A DNA stretch of 64,000 nt from Oikopleura dioica (lineage: Eukaryota > Chordata > Appendicularia > Copelata > Oikopleuridae), in assembly GCA_907165135.1 (NCBI GenBank), contig OU015569.1, positions 1,550,001 through 1,614,000 of the forward strand, written 5' to 3'. A program made the translations under genes and the position numbers. Under the pieces are notes generated by a model. It saw only the letters and a program-made list of their open reading frames with translations, searched no databases and was not told the DNA's origin. How positions within the stretch are numbered: the stretch's first letter is position 1; each line of letters opens with the position of its first letter. Shown here piece after piece: positions 12,901-34,580 of the stretch.

Positions 12901-14574
12901 TATCGCATTGATATTGACCGTCAGCAGTGCATAAACTCAATTGAAAATCAGGACTGGAATACTCTTCTCGAAAAAGACCAGCTTATCGATCAAATGGCAA
13001 AGAACAAAGTTTTCAATGGCTGGCAAGAGGGAAAGATTCGTTTTGCCCCGACTTACAAGTACGACAAGGCATCCGATGTGTATGATTCATCAGAAAAGGC
13101 GAGAATACCTGCCTGGTGCGATCGCGTCTTGTGGCAACGCGAGACCGAAGATAATGGCGGATCAGTTCTCGATTGTGGGCATGTAGTGCATTACGGTCGA
13201 TATGAAATCAAAAGCTCAGACCATCGTCCTGTATGCTGTCTCATCGACATTAATGTGCTTCGCAGCGACGAAAGCATTCTTTATGAGGTCATCAACGAAG
13301 AAATTAATCGAGCGACGAACTCATCGTCGTCTAGAACGCCAAGTTACGAGAGCCAGGAGCAACCTCAAAGCGTCTATCAAGAACAGACTCAAAATTTCTA
13401 CCAGGAACCGCCACCGCAGCCTGACCATGTTCCTGCTTCTATTCCTGTCCAGTCGGCAGACGCGAGTGATATGGCGTGGAATGATCCTTTCGGCACTGTC
13501 CAACAAGTCGAACAAAAGGCAGCAAAGAAATCTGGTCCACCGCGTCCTCCACCTCCAAAACGACCTCCTCCGCCAAAACTTCAAAATCAAAATGGTGTGC
13601 CAGGAGGTCCTTCGCGGCCACCTCCTCCTTCTAAGAAGTCGCCGCCGCCATTGCCTTCGAATAAGGGTACGATCAAGCGAATCCAAGTGGCACGCTCCGC
13701 GCCAATACCTCCGTCAGCGGGTCTGCCCAGTCCGCTTAAGCCGATGAAGGCAACAATTTCTTCAGCAAAAGTTCCGCCTATGATTCCTTCACGCCAGCCT
13801 AGCGTCGCGCCTAAAACTAACCATGAATTTGGCAAGCCGTTATCTGCCCCTCCACCAGCATCGATTGCCCGCGCTAGACCTGGTCGAGCAGCTCCATCTC
13901 CAGTTAATCAAAGTATAACGCCTTTTCCAACTGCTCCGTCCCAGCCTCAGACAAAAGCTCCTCCTGCTATTCCTAATAGAACACCCGCCCAGCCACCCGG
14001 ATACTCCTCAACTCAACTGCTTCAGCCTAAGATTGCACACTCCGCTCCTCAGCCCGTTTACAGCATACCACCTATCGTCAATAACAACTCGATTTCGTCA
14101 TCGACAGCTCAGCCTGAAATACCCATCAGAGAGCAGTTCCTCAAACACATGAACATCACTCCAACCATCGACCCATTCGCGGCCAAGCCCGATGACAATG
14201 TTTATCAAGTGCCCCCTAGTGACAGTTTCGACGACTTCTTCGCTAACCGAGCAAGACAGGCACCACCTCCAGCACCAAAACCAGCAGTTGCGACGAATCC
14301 ATTCGCAACCAGTGCCCCTCGGCCAACTACACTTGGTCCATTTGCCCAAACCTTGCAACCTGCTCCGGCGAACCCTTTTCAGCAGCAACAATTGCCTTTC
14401 TACTCGTCAGTGCCGGTGCAACCGATGATGCAGCAGCCTCAGCAACAGCCACAGAGGATAGGAGTGAGCGACTTGCCAGCGCCTCTGATGCCTTCGAAAT
14501 CGGCCACGATCTCGTCGAGCGGATCCAAGCCCCGTGCAGCCATCAACTTATCCGACTTCGACCCCTTAAGTTAA
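9933..14574 (+). CDS. SYNJ: Synaptojanin with two SH3 domains inserted in the 5-phosphatase domain
   Basis: Dual phosphoinositide phosphatase of synaptic vesicle recycling. Exons 9933-9989, 10052-10267, 10346-10534, 10578-10750, 10795-11033, 11079-11158, 11208-11424, 11472-11684, 11731-12093 and 12143-14574 join in phase to 1392 residues. SAC1 domain, residues about 15-480, with the CX5R site in NCLDCLDRTN (near 378). The inositol 5-phosphatase starts with WNVNGG (524) but, after DWLLGK, two SH3 domains follow (about 555-616, AAYDF...GIFPAAFV; about 620-675, ASFDY...GDWWEG...GIFPAAFV). The phosphatase then resumes with PPDVLVVAFQEIVDL (680), NKGA, WLGDLNYRID and SSDHRPV, so all its core motifs are present. 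Both junctions lie inside exons. The RRM-like domain usual after the phosphatase is absent. A Pro-rich tail follows with DPF and NPF motifs (adaptor and EH-domain ligands). Known synaptojanins bind SH3 partners through this tail; here SH3s and ligand are in one chain. Confidence 0.93.
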
Positions 14575-14841
14575 ACTCACTTCCTTGTAAATTACACCCC
14601 ATCTATCCAGTGCAATCCACATATCAACTACATGTTCAATATAACTTATTTTAACATGCTTTAAAGATATCTACCGCGACTTGTAATCACTGATCTTCGT
14701 GTGCGTCATTTTACTACTATTCAAAAAGCTTTTTACTATGCTCATGTCTTCATTTTTCTTCATAAGCTTAATCAGTGATATTAGTTATCAGATAAATTGT
14801 ACCAACTCAAGTTTTAGTTCTCGATTTTTAGACATTGTCTG

Positions 14842-14877
14842 ATGACGATTTTTGGAAGAATGCAAGATATACGCTAA
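14842..14877 (+). promoter_or_regulatory. Short upstream ORF overlapping the LRP5/6 start (TAATG)
   Basis: An 11-codon frame (MTIFGRMQDIR) opens at 14842, 12 nt after a TTTTTAG acceptor, and its TAA stop overlaps the main ATG as TAATG. This arrangement would favour termination-reinitiation. Seen directly; function is inference. Confidence 0.4.
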
Positions 14878-17800
14878 TGCTTCCAAAAATGTTTGGAATA
14901 ATTTATTTATTGGGAGTGGCTCTTTGCACCGACCTCTGTCACATCAATGAAGAAAAGTTCGTTCGACTCTGGGATGGCGAAGACTTTCTCCTTGCTGCGG
15001 ATATCGATACAATCACCGCTTCGCCGCTCAACAACGACATGGAGCACAGGCGTCTTGTCGAAGAATGCCGCGGCATCGTGGCGATTGACTATATCTACTC
15101 GGAGAAAACTATCGTCTGGGCTGAGTCAGAGACTGCTCCGCCAAGAATAAACGTTTACCAAACTGCTAAAAATGAGTTTTGGTACTTCGATCTCCACGAG
15201 GGTTCCGATATTAAGTCCATGGCTGTTGATTGGGTGGCGAAGAATGTTTACTGGTTCGACGATACTGACGAGGCGATCAAAGTCTGTAGTCTTTTCAGCT
15301 GCCAAGCACTCTCCGATGAAGAGCCGAAAAAGAAGTCATGTTCGTGTAAAACTCTCTTGCTAAAAATCCAGAATCAAAAGGCATCTCGCGATCTGGTAAT
15401 AGATTCACATGGAAGTCGCCTGTTCTTCATCAATGAAAACTCCCTGGAGTCGGTGAATCTAGATGGAACGAACAGACAAGTGCTAATTAACTCCAGAGAT
15501 GTAGTGGGAAATAAAATCTCCGGCTTAGCTATGTATGATAGAAACAACCTGATTTACGGCTCTCCCGAGCTGAAAATACATAAGCTGAACCTCATCACTG
15601 ATACTTCGCAAACAGCTGCCCTTCCTCTTTCGCAAACGATGCTGTTTTCATCGAAAAGATTCCTCTCGCGCGAAATGGTTGAGCAGACAGCTGAACGAGC
15701 TGGCTTGAGCTTTATTCTTTCGTTGACGAGTCTCTCGTCCTCGCTTCAGGATCCATTGGCGAATCCTTGTAAAGATTCGCAATGCTCTGATCTCTGTCTA
15801 CGCTCTCCAACAGGGTTTACTTGCTCTTGCTCGGCTGGCCTTGCTCTTTATCCTAATTCAACTACACTTTGCCGAGAACATCCGGAATCTTTCATCATAC
15901 TGGCTAAGGAACAAGTTCTTCGGAGAATATCACTTGATACCGAAGAGCACGAATACATGAAGTTGGTAGAATACGGCGATTCCTCTCGTTCTATCACCGC
16001 AGTTTCAATTGATCCCTTGTTCGGGAAGATATATTATTCGACCGTCTACTCGGATGAAGACGGAAAAAGCATTGGATCGACAATCCATAGTGTCAGAATC
16101 GACGGTTCTAACCAGGTCGACTTGATTTCGGACGGTCTTGCAGAAGTGGAAGGTTTAGCGCTGGACTCACAGAATCAATTGATCTACTGGGCTGACAAAA
16201 TAATGATGCACATCGAAGTGGCTGCATTGACTTGCAGATGCAACGTACGTGGTTGCTTGCACGAGCATTGTCGCCGCATCATCGTAACATCGAAGGACCA
16301 CAAGCCAGACTTCCAGCCGCGCTCGATCGTCGCTGCGCATGGCTACATCTTCTGGACAGACATTGCTTCCTGCAAGATCGTTCGCGCTCACGGCAGCGGT
16401 GGATCCCAAGACGTGCTCAGAACGTACAACACTCGCACATCGCATGGTTGCCCGAATAAAATCAGCATCTCGGATGATGGGAATAAACTTTTTGTCATCG
16501 TGCGAGACTTGAAAATTCGTGTAGAAAGCTACATCGAAGTTCTGCACAACATAATTCCCGAGCTTTCTCCTGGAGCAAAGATTGAGTCTCAATTATTTAA
16601 AAGATTTCCAGGGCGTGATTTTGAGAGCATCAAAGTCTTCAAAAACTCAGTTTTTGTAGTTGGACAGAGTGCGCCACTAACTGAAGTAAATGCAGGCGGG
16701 CAAGAAAAAAGATTCTACGGGACTGGGCACTTGAACAGTGATGTGCTGGACATACAAGATCTGTCCGTAAAAATCGGAAAAAATGAGCAGATCTGCGACT
16801 TTATTCAATTCGCGAAGCCGGGAAATGGACGAAACTGCCAATGTCCAGATGGACTATCCAATACACTCGACACTTCTTCGGCAGGCTTGGGCAGATCCTG
16901 CAAAGGTCCAGAGCTTGACCTGCTGTTTCTTCTATTGGACGACAATGATAATCGATATAAATTCCACCAGCTCCCGATTGGTGACGAGACAAGCAACGAC
17001 CGATCGACAGAAGTGCACGAGTTTGAGCAAAATAATCTTCGCGAGCCTTCTTTCGACTTTCACTACAAAACTGACCGAATATTTTTCTTCGCCAAGGAAA
17101 AATTTACCACGCTTTACACAGCGCAGCGCAAGAAAACCGGCAAGTTTCGAAAACCAGTTCAGATAACCAACGTTGGTCTCGAAGGAGCCGTCAAGCTTGC
17201 TGTCGATTGGATAGGAGATAGCGTTTACTGGACGAATAACATCCTCCATCGTGTGGAGCAAATTGTCTTCGATGGAAGCGTTCGACGCACGATCGTGCAT
17301 GACTGCGACCAGCCTCATGCAATAGCTGTTGATTCATCTGCTGGTTACATTTTTTACTCCGATTTTTCTACCTCTGACGATTTTGCCAGTCTCAGTCGTG
17401 TCGATATGTCTGGCGAGAACAAAGTATCAGTTCTCGGGCCACACTCAGATTACAGGCAGATTCTTTCTATCTCTCTCGACATCATCAAGCAGGAAATGTA
17501 CTTGCTCGACGAAATGAAGAATTCGATTGTCAAAGTCCCCTACGACGGGACTACGGCGGAGATTGTGTATTCTTATCAAGCCGAAACGCCGTCTATCACT
17601 TCTATTTCCTTCTATCACAGCGTTATTTACTGGTCTGAGTTGAAAGATCGGAGCTCTTGTGAGCTAAAGTCTCTCCAGCTTCGCGATTACAGCAACTCTA
17701 GAGCGAAAACTATCGGCAAACTGAGTAGCAAACCCCTTGGACTCACTGTAGTAGCTCCTCAGGTCGGCTGGGGGCAATGCAACATACCAAGGCCGAGTAA

Positions 17801-20352
17801 CTATCCTCAGTACAAAGAGAGCATTTGCATTGCGAAGCCGACAGAAGACGAACACATACACAAATCTGAAAATGTCTGCTCGACTCACTTTAGCCTTCAG
17901 TACGACATTTGCAAGGCGCCAAAAGAGTTTCTGATCTTTGCCCAGGAGCGAGAAATTTCGCGTGTTCTTCTGAAACATGCAAGTGATACTACCGACCAGA
18001 TCATTCCAATTCACGGAATCGGGAAGACCTTTTCAATGGCATGGGATACTTATGCTGGCAAGGGACGCTTTTATTGGGTGGATTCAGATAAGGATAACCA
18101 AATCTTCTCATCCAGAGGCGTCGGAGATGCACCAGTCTTGTTCCTGCCTAAAGAGCGGTCATATGCGAAGAATATTGCTATCCACGAATTGAGTGGAATG
18201 ATTTTCTGGACACTCGCCAGCAGAGACGATCGGAACGAAGAAGCGACAATTTGCTACGCCTTCCTGACTGAAGACGGCGAAGGAAAAGGCGGAAAGTGTT
18301 TGGACGAGTGGACGCGTTCTGAGCACCGAAGTATGATGAGCAACATCTGGAACAACATCCGCCCAGATCTGATCGTCATCCACCAGCTGACGGGAACTAT
18401 CATCTTCACCAACGACTGTAAAACTTCTGACGAGTCTTGCCAGCTCATCTTCACGACCAATATTTTCGAAGGTAAAATCTAGTAGAATGAAACATAATTA
18501 TTTTTACTCCTGTAGTTTCTTCTGGCCGCATATCAGCTCCAACTCCATGCGTCGTTTTTGAAGCGACGCCTCCTGTAACCGCTATCGCTGTGTACAGCCC
18601 ACCAGAAGATCCTTACCTCGTAAAACTGTTCTGGTCCGACGAATTCAAGATTTATCACAAGGAGTTTACCATCCCCCGCCATCGAGCGTCAATCTGTCCT
18701 GATCAAGGAGAGAGCAAAACTTTGAGTCTCAATTGTGATATAGAATGTTGGTATATCATCTGAGTCCACAATAACATTCATTTCATTAGCAAAAATCATC
18801 CCCAACGGAATTGCAATCGCCGAAGACGAGCTCTTCTGGGTCGACGGCTCCGCACTCAAACGGTCGAAAGTCGGCCAAGGACAGAGTTGCGCGCCAACTC
18901 AAACCGTCATTGATCGCGAACTCAAAAATCTAACCGCCATTGCAATTGTTAGAAGCAACGATCGCATCAATGACCTCCGCTACGAGTGCATCCACAAAAA
19001 CTGTTCTCATTTTTGTGTTGGTAAGATTTTCATCTTCGATAAAAATTCTGTTTTTAACCTTTTAAAAATAGCTGACTCGTCGCTGTCATCATCGGTCCAG
19101 TGCAAGTGCCCACCTGGATTGGAACTGATGCGGAATGCCAAAGACTGCGATAAAGGAAAATGCGGAGATAAATTCACCTGCGGAGCGGGATCAGGGTAAA
19201 AACTTTCTTTCTCGGGCCATTTTTCCTATTTTTGTATAGAACGAGTCCTGATTGTATTGAGCAGATTTATGTTTGCGATGGAAACTCAGACTGCGTCGAT
19301 GGGAGTGATGAAAGCCCAAATCTTTGCAATCGTTGTTTGGAAAACGAGTTTTCTTGTGGAAATGGCGAGTGTATTGATAGGTAGGAGATCAGAAGGAACT
19401 TTCAATTGACATGAATTTTAGTGATAAACACTGCAATGGAATCCCAGATTGCCAAGATGGAAGTGATGAACGCATATGTCCGATTACATGCGAGTTAAAT
19501 GTAAGTACTGATTTGCGTTGATCTTTTGTTTCACTTTGAAAAAAAGGCAAGAAAGGAGCGGCATTATATAAGCACCCAAGCGCTTTGTTATGCAACTTTT
19601 GTTTGAGGTGACAAGCTAGCCAAATGAGCAAGCATTTCGAAAGTAAAGAGATTATTTTTTCTAGCAAAACCGGTGTTACGACGCTCTTAAATGCTACGAT
19701 GTCTCGGAGAAATGTAATGGCGTGGATGACTGCGATGATGGAAGCGATGAGCAAGACTGCCCCGAGCCTATTGACGCGGTAAACTTTTTATTTTTCTTTC
19801 ATTCTTTTGAAGGATGTTTTTAGACCGCGAAGATTGTTATTTACATCGTCGCCTTCTTCGTCTTCTTCCTGACCATAATCATCATCATCATCGTGGTGCT
19901 TACAAGACCACGGCCAATCACACAAGAGCAAAACATTCATTTACAAATTATTCAACCCCCACCGGTAAATCATTTATTTTCCAAACAATAATAAATTTGA
20001 TTCATTTCAGCCGTTGAGTCATCGTTCGAGCATGATGCCTCCTCCTTATCACTCGCATGCGGACAGTGTCTACTCCGCCGAATACGAAGTCAATGTTCCG
20101 TTGATGGCTCCACCGCCAAGTGTCATTTCCTCGGGAGTGGCGGCTCCTCTACGGCTCCCTCTCTCTCACCGCCAGCGTCAGCAACAATTCAGCCATGATA
20201 CTCTTTCGGAGAGCAGTCGTGGCTCTGGAACGGGCGATTCGAATCCGCCCTCCTGCAAAGTAAATATAAGACGCCTCTCGCAAGAAACAGACCTGATTGT
20301 TCCGGGTTCTTATGCGCCTTGCTCAACCCCTATTCCAACCTCTGAAGAATGA
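14877..20352 (+). CDS. LRP5/6: LRP5/6-type Wnt co-receptor (arrow family)
   Basis: Single-pass receptor that, with Frizzled, receives Wnt signals. Exons 14877-18471, 18516-18746, 18790-19020, 19072-19195, 19240-19380, 19422-19500, 19665-19778, 19824-19964 and 20011-20352 join in phase to 1665 residues, close to the length of LRP6. Signal peptide (MFGIIYLLGVALC), then four YWTD-type beta-propellers, each followed by an EGF-like module (e.g. CKDSQCSDLCLRSPTGFTC; C-terminal one CIHKNCSHFCV...CKCPPG). Three LDLa repeats ending DGSDE / QDGSDE / DDGSDE stand directly before the membrane segment (VIYIVAFFVFFLTIIIIIIVVL), which is the LRP5/6 order and separates it from LDLR, LRP1 and LRP4. The tail has PPPYHSHADS and PPPSVISSG but no canonical PPPSPxS. 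The first exon is unusually long for this genome. Confidence 0.9.
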
Positions 20353-20559
20353 AACGTTCTTCAACAGACATTGTTAAACTACTGTAATTGTAAATAAGTT
20401 TTATTCTGTAGATTACTGAATCAATCGCAAACTGCTTCCTTTGATTTCTTTTTCCAAAATAGTTCCATTCCTCTGTGCCTTCAATTTCTATCCAATTCCC
20501 AAAGTAATACAAGTCACCTACCTCCAGAAACATCCTCCCAAACATCACCATTCAGAGTC

Positions 20560-20960
20560 ATGATCTCCCGAGTTGCCCTTGCCGCCCCACGAGTTGCCAC
20601 CCGAGTCGCTGTCCGGTAAGAAATGCAGTTCCTTATTCAAAGCTTACGGTTTAACTCAAGACCCTTGGCTGTCTCCGCCCAGGCTCGAGATATCGACACC
20701 GCCGCCAAGTTCATCGGTGCTGGTGCTGCCACCGTCGGTGTTGCTGGCTCTGGAGCTGGTAAGATTGTTTTAGCGATTAAATAGAACTAACAAATGCTTG
20801 AGGTATCGGAACTGTGTTCGGCTCCCTCATCATCGGTTACGCCCGAAACCCATCCTTGAAGGCTCAGCTCTTCTCCTACGCCATTCTCGGATTTGCCCTC
20901 TCTGAAGCCATGGGTCTCTTCTGCTTGATGGTCGCCTTCCTCATCCTCTTCGCTTTGTAA
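20560..20960 (+). CDS. ATP5MC: Mitochondrial ATP synthase subunit c (proteolipid)
   Basis: Forms the proton-carrying c-ring of F1Fo ATP synthase in the inner mitochondrial membrane. Exons 20560-20615, 20661-20758 and 20803-20960. The Arg-rich presequence ([19 protein letters not shown]) is a mitochondrial targeting peptide; the mature part starts near [15 protein letters not shown]. Two transmembrane helices flank the polar loop [12 protein letters not shown], and the proton-binding Glu is in [10 protein letters not shown]. The CAG immediately before the ATG after a pyrimidine-poor leader may be a trans-splice acceptor. Complete and ordinary. Confidence 0.96.
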
Positions 20961-21105
20961 GCGCGATGCCAGACGGTTGAAATTACAATAGGACAAATTA
21001 CTGTTACGTGTTCTTACAGTTCAATGATATGTAGTGTGCACAACAAATACAGACTATCCTAAAGACGCGCGTAATTTTATTTTCTTCTCAAGATGAAATC
21101 GGGGC

Positions 21106-21454
21106 ATGTTCGGGGCTCGTAAAAAAACACAGGATTCGGAGCATCTGGCGCGTCTTCAGAAGGAGTTCGAGACTGACTTCAGCAATAAAGTGGTATGCCA
21201 AGATGATTTCTGAGTTGGGCGTTGATTTCTTCTTGTAGGAAGTACCAGTTAATCGGTCATGGGTGCGCGGCGAAGTCGTCCAGCGCGGCAACACCGGCAT
21301 GAATATGGCCAGCCACAATTTAGCGGCAAAGAACTCGCTCTACCGACCCGAACTCCAACAGGTATTGGATCATCCCCCTAGCACCGGCCAAAGATCCTTC
21401 CAAAATCATACTCTCGCCGATAAAACGGCACTCGTGCGTTTGCTCATCAACTGA
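21106..21454 (+). CDS. Small conserved-looking protein of unknown function
   Basis: Two exons, 21106-21192 and 21239-21454, joined in phase by a GT-AG intron, give 100 residues beginning MFGARKKTQDSEHLARLQKEF and continuing EVPVNRSWVRGEVVQRGNTG. Basic and hydrophilic, no signal peptide or membrane segment. A short ATG frame (MKSGHVRGS) precedes it and would be read first if the leader starts at the CTCAAG acceptor before 21092. I do not recognise the family. The coding call rests on the intron and clean phase, and the last 28 codons could instead be intron. Confidence 0.5.
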
Positions 21455-21629
21455 CCAGATTGATTTTAAGCAGCATAAGGGCCTTAATCAAAATGCGTTT
21501 CAAAAAACAGCTTCTCCAAATGCGATTGACTCCTTGGAAGCTAACGGCAGGGTTCTCATTGCAGTAGTACAATTGTCCTCTTGTATCATAAAATGAACGT
21601 AAAACAACATTAGTTGACGATATGAGCAT

Positions 21630-30867
<9,238 letters not shown>

Positions 30868-31651
30868 CTTCTGATTGACGAACAAGTACGCAATCTCATC
30901 ACTGCAAAAATCAACTTGGAACGAGCTCGGCGAAAGCAAGAGAGCCTCATTTAAATGTACAGTTACTGCTCTTGTCCTATCTCTTCGTTCTATCAACTTA
31001 CAGTCCTTTATCGAAAACGCCCCAGCCAGAAGAAAATCGTCCATTCTGTTCAAGCCAAATGCTTCCTAAACCTTTTGCATGAAGCTGTTGAAAGTTCTTT
31101 TCTTGTGTCACTATTCAAAGTAATGACAAGTCAGGAAAAATATATTTCCAAATTAAAATTTAAAAAAAATGGCAGAAGTTGGACTCTTTAGAACGGATTG
31201 TATTTTTTTCCGTTCTCTCCTTTTTCTAGTGTTTATTTTAATGCATCTAAAAATATATGAAAAACATCAGCAAATGCTTCAATTGAAGGTTAATTTGAGA
31301 CAGAGGCTCATTGAATTATTTTCAATAATTTTTTTCTTTCATTAATTTCGACGAAGGGAAGTCATTAGGTGCAAAAAAGGCGGCAAACGGGAAGAAAATC
31401 AAGCAAGATGGCGGGAAGATAGCCGCAGGAGTCCCTTTTCGGTTGCATAGGTCCCATTCTGAGAAATTTCGACTCGATCGTCGCGGCGACCAATCAGCTG
31501 CAGGCATTTTTCGAAAAGCGCCAGAGCGCGCTCCGCTTGTTTTTGGAATTCGCGGTGCTCGCAAAAAAGGCCCTTCACTCCCTTTTCTGACAAATTAGAG
31601 GGGCAAGCAATTTCTCAGGAGGCTAATTCTAGCATTTCGAATTCTCAAAAT
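30868..31651 (+). promoter_or_regulatory. Intergenic region with candidate kinesin-8 promoter
   Basis: No gene recognised in 780 bp. About 240 bp before the kinesin start lies AAGATGGCGGGAA (31406-31417), which combines a YY1-type core (AAGATGGCGG) with an E2F-type GGCGGGAA; both are plausible for a mitotic motor. Nearby is a GC-rich stretch with AAAGCGCCAGAGCGCGC. No TATA box seen. Weak, motif-based. Confidence 0.3.
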
Positions 31652-34580
31652 ATGGGTGAAAATGAGAGCAACTCGTCGAAGATGCGAGTCGTCGTCAGAA
31701 TTAGACCCATGAACACGAGAGAAATAAACAATGACGAAGAGAGTATAATCGAGCAAATTGACGACAAGGTAAATAAATTATAGTTCCCCGAAAATTCTAT
31801 CAAAAATAACTTATATTTTCCATGCAAAAAGATCGTTGAGACTGAGCTTTCCATCTTTTATAAGAACTTTTATTTCCTAACGAAACCGCAAATAAATCAA
31901 CATATTTATTTCAGGCGCTAGTATTCGACCCAGAAGTCGAAGAAGACGCCTACCTGCAAGGCTTCAAAAAAGTGGCTCGTCTGGGACAGAAGAAAAATCG
32001 AAAACACCGTCCCCGACGAAACAATACTTTCTGCTTTGATGCAGTTTTCGGCGACACCTCCACACAGGTTCGTTTTTTTATATAACCGACACTTTCTTAT
32101 CTTGATTGTTTCTAGCAAGAGGTGTACGAGCAGACGACGGCAGATACGATCGAAACGATCGTTGAGGGCTACAACGCCACCGTCTTCGCGTATGGAGCCA
32201 CTGGCGCTGGAAAAACGCACACGATGCTCGGTACGCCGGAGGATCCAGGAGTCATCTGCAGAACAGTCCAAGCGCTCTTTACAAAAATGGCAGAGTTGAG
32301 AGAATCTTCGACGGATACGAAGGTAATTTCTAGCTTTTTCCTTGATTTCAATCAATGTTCCGAATTTTTGATTGTGTCTCCAACTCTGTCTTCTAGTACA
32401 AAATCACTGTCAACTACCTGGAAGTCTACAACGAGCGAATCAACGATTTGCTGAACGACAGTAAGAAATCAAAAGACCTGCCGATGCGCGATATTGCCGG
32501 AGCTATAAACATCCGAGGACTGTCAGAAAAAGAGCCGAAAACGGCGGAAGAACTCATGGCCTGGCTCAAGGAGGGCAACAATCTGAGAACACAGGTGAGA
32601 AGAATGCAAACTCGAATGAGCTAAATTGACGCTATGTTCTTTCCTAGCATCCAACCGATGCGAATGCGCAGAGTAGTCGATCTCATGCCGTTTTCGTTGT
32701 GCATTTCACGCAAATGGCAGGAACAACGAGGACGATTTCAAAGTTGACTTTGGTCGATCTTGCGGGTTCCGAAAGAGCGCAGGCTACTCCGAATATGGGC
32801 CTGAGGTAAGTGTTTATAAACAATGCAGTTCTGTAGAGAGAATGATTTAGACTCCGCGAAGGTGGTAACATTAACAAGTCATTGCTGGCACTTGGCAATG
32901 TTATCAACGCGCTTGCTGATCCGAAACACAAGGGGCACATCAATTATCGAGATTCGAAGCTGACGCGAATCCTTAAAGACGGTCTCGGCGGAACTTGCCG
33001 TACGATTATGATTGCCAATGTGTCCCCTGCCGACAAAGTCTATGAAGATACACTCAATACGATTAAGGTACAAATCACATGCTCATTTACATTAGACTCA
33101 ATTTTTTCTAGTACGCTGACAGAGCGAAATCGATCAGATCTAGTCTGACCAAGAGAGTGATGGAGACGCAAATGCATGTCGGAAACTACAAAAAGATTAT
33201 CGAGGATCAGAAACTTCGAATCAAGCGACTTGAGGCAAGTAAATTTCGATTTGTAACTGAGATCATGGAAGAGAACCTTTCAAACCATTAATTTCCAACA
33301 GTTACCTGGTGATAAAAATATCTTTAGGCGGAGAACGCAGAGCTTAAAAAGAACGGCCCAGCGAAGACAGGTCGATTGTCGAAGGCGGCTGATCCCATCT
33401 GGGGCACGCTGACAAAGCTCCAGTCGGAAGTTATCAGGCTCACCGGCGAGCAGCGAATCGCCATGTGCGAGAAGCAGCTCAAAGAATTCGACTTTGAGGT
33501 CAAAAAACTCGCCACTGAGAATACTGAACGCACGCCAGGCTCGAACAGATACGAGCGAACGCTGGCAAGCTTCGACCTGCGCGTGTCTCGCATTGAGGAG
33601 AAAATCGAAGAGCATATCAAACAGTTCAAGAACTCAATTCCTCAAGAAAAGGTAATTTCCACCCTGAAAGAAGTGGCCCAACTTATTCTATTTTCAGCCG
33701 ACAGATGAGGTCAAATCGCAGCAGGCGGCGGAGGTGAACTATCAAAAGTCCATCATGTACCAAAGTCTCTGCGGAAAGCTCTTCGAGAAGATCAAGCAGC
33801 AGCACGAACTGATCGTAAAAGTAGCCGCCCTCAGCGACGACAACGACAAGCTGCCAGAAGTTCTCTGCCCAGCGCAGCCGCCAGTGTCCTTCTCTGACGA
33901 GAGTTTGCCGGAATTCCTCAAGATTGAGACGCGCTTCTCATTCGATGACTTCGTTCCTGCGAAATCAATCTCGCGCACTCGCAGAGGCATCGTTTTCAAT
34001 GTAAGATCTATCTTTGCTTACAAGAGCTAAATTAAAACTATCAGCGCTCTGAACCGACGAAGAAAAGGCCCGTCAGTGCTGCGCGAAAGCCAATGCCTAC
34101 TTCGTCGCTCAAAAAAACAAAATCGGACCCTGCTCTTCGTCCGAGCCGAGTGCGAACTCCTGTCGATCGTCAGAAAGCCCCTTCTTCTGCTGAAACGAAG
34201 AAGCGACCCATTTCGAGGGTCGACGCTGCGAGTGAGCCAAAGAAAAGAAAGACAGAGGTAGGAAAGAACATTAATTCTTATCACTAACAATAAATCAGAG
34301 TCCAAAAAGTTCTGCCAATAAGAGCGCTCTTGATTCCTCGATTGAGAACGAAGTCCGTCAAGAAAAGGTAAAATTTCACATCTAAACATTATACTTACTG
34401 GTACTCTTTCAGCCTCTTCCTCGATACATGCAGGCAACGGCAACGTCGGCCAAGCAGTCTCGCATTCGGCAGAAAAAAGCCGAAGACAGGCGCAAGGAGA
34501 ACAGCCAAAGATTGAAGGAGTTGAAGGAACGCCAGCAAAACATACATAAAAAACCCTTCCCCTTCAAAAGTTCTCCATAA
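31652..34580 (+). CDS. KIF18A: Kinesin-8 motor (KIF18-like)
   Basis: Plus-end-directed microtubule motor that limits chromosome oscillation and microtubule length in mitosis. Exons include 31652-31768, 31915-32067, 32116-32322, 32397-32594, 32648-32805, 32851-33067, 33112-33234, 33328-33651, 33698-34000, 34045-34257, 34299-34367 and 34413-34580. N-terminal motor: VRIRPMN, P-loop [19 protein letters not shown] (switch I), DLAGSERA (switch II), [16 protein letters not shown], then [35 protein letters not shown] and the ALVFDP start are typical of KIF18A/B rather than KIF19. A neck and coiled coil ([22 protein letters not shown]) lead to a basic C-terminal tail with KKRP and KPLPRY, likely a second microtubule site. 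The intron 33235-33327 has a GCAAGT donor (GC-AG). Confidence 0.93.

Noticed and set aside
13202-13835. Arg- and Gly-rich frames opposite or beside the synaptojanin Pro-rich tail
   Set aside because: Out-of-frame readings of Pro codons (CCN); the main frame has clear domain identity.
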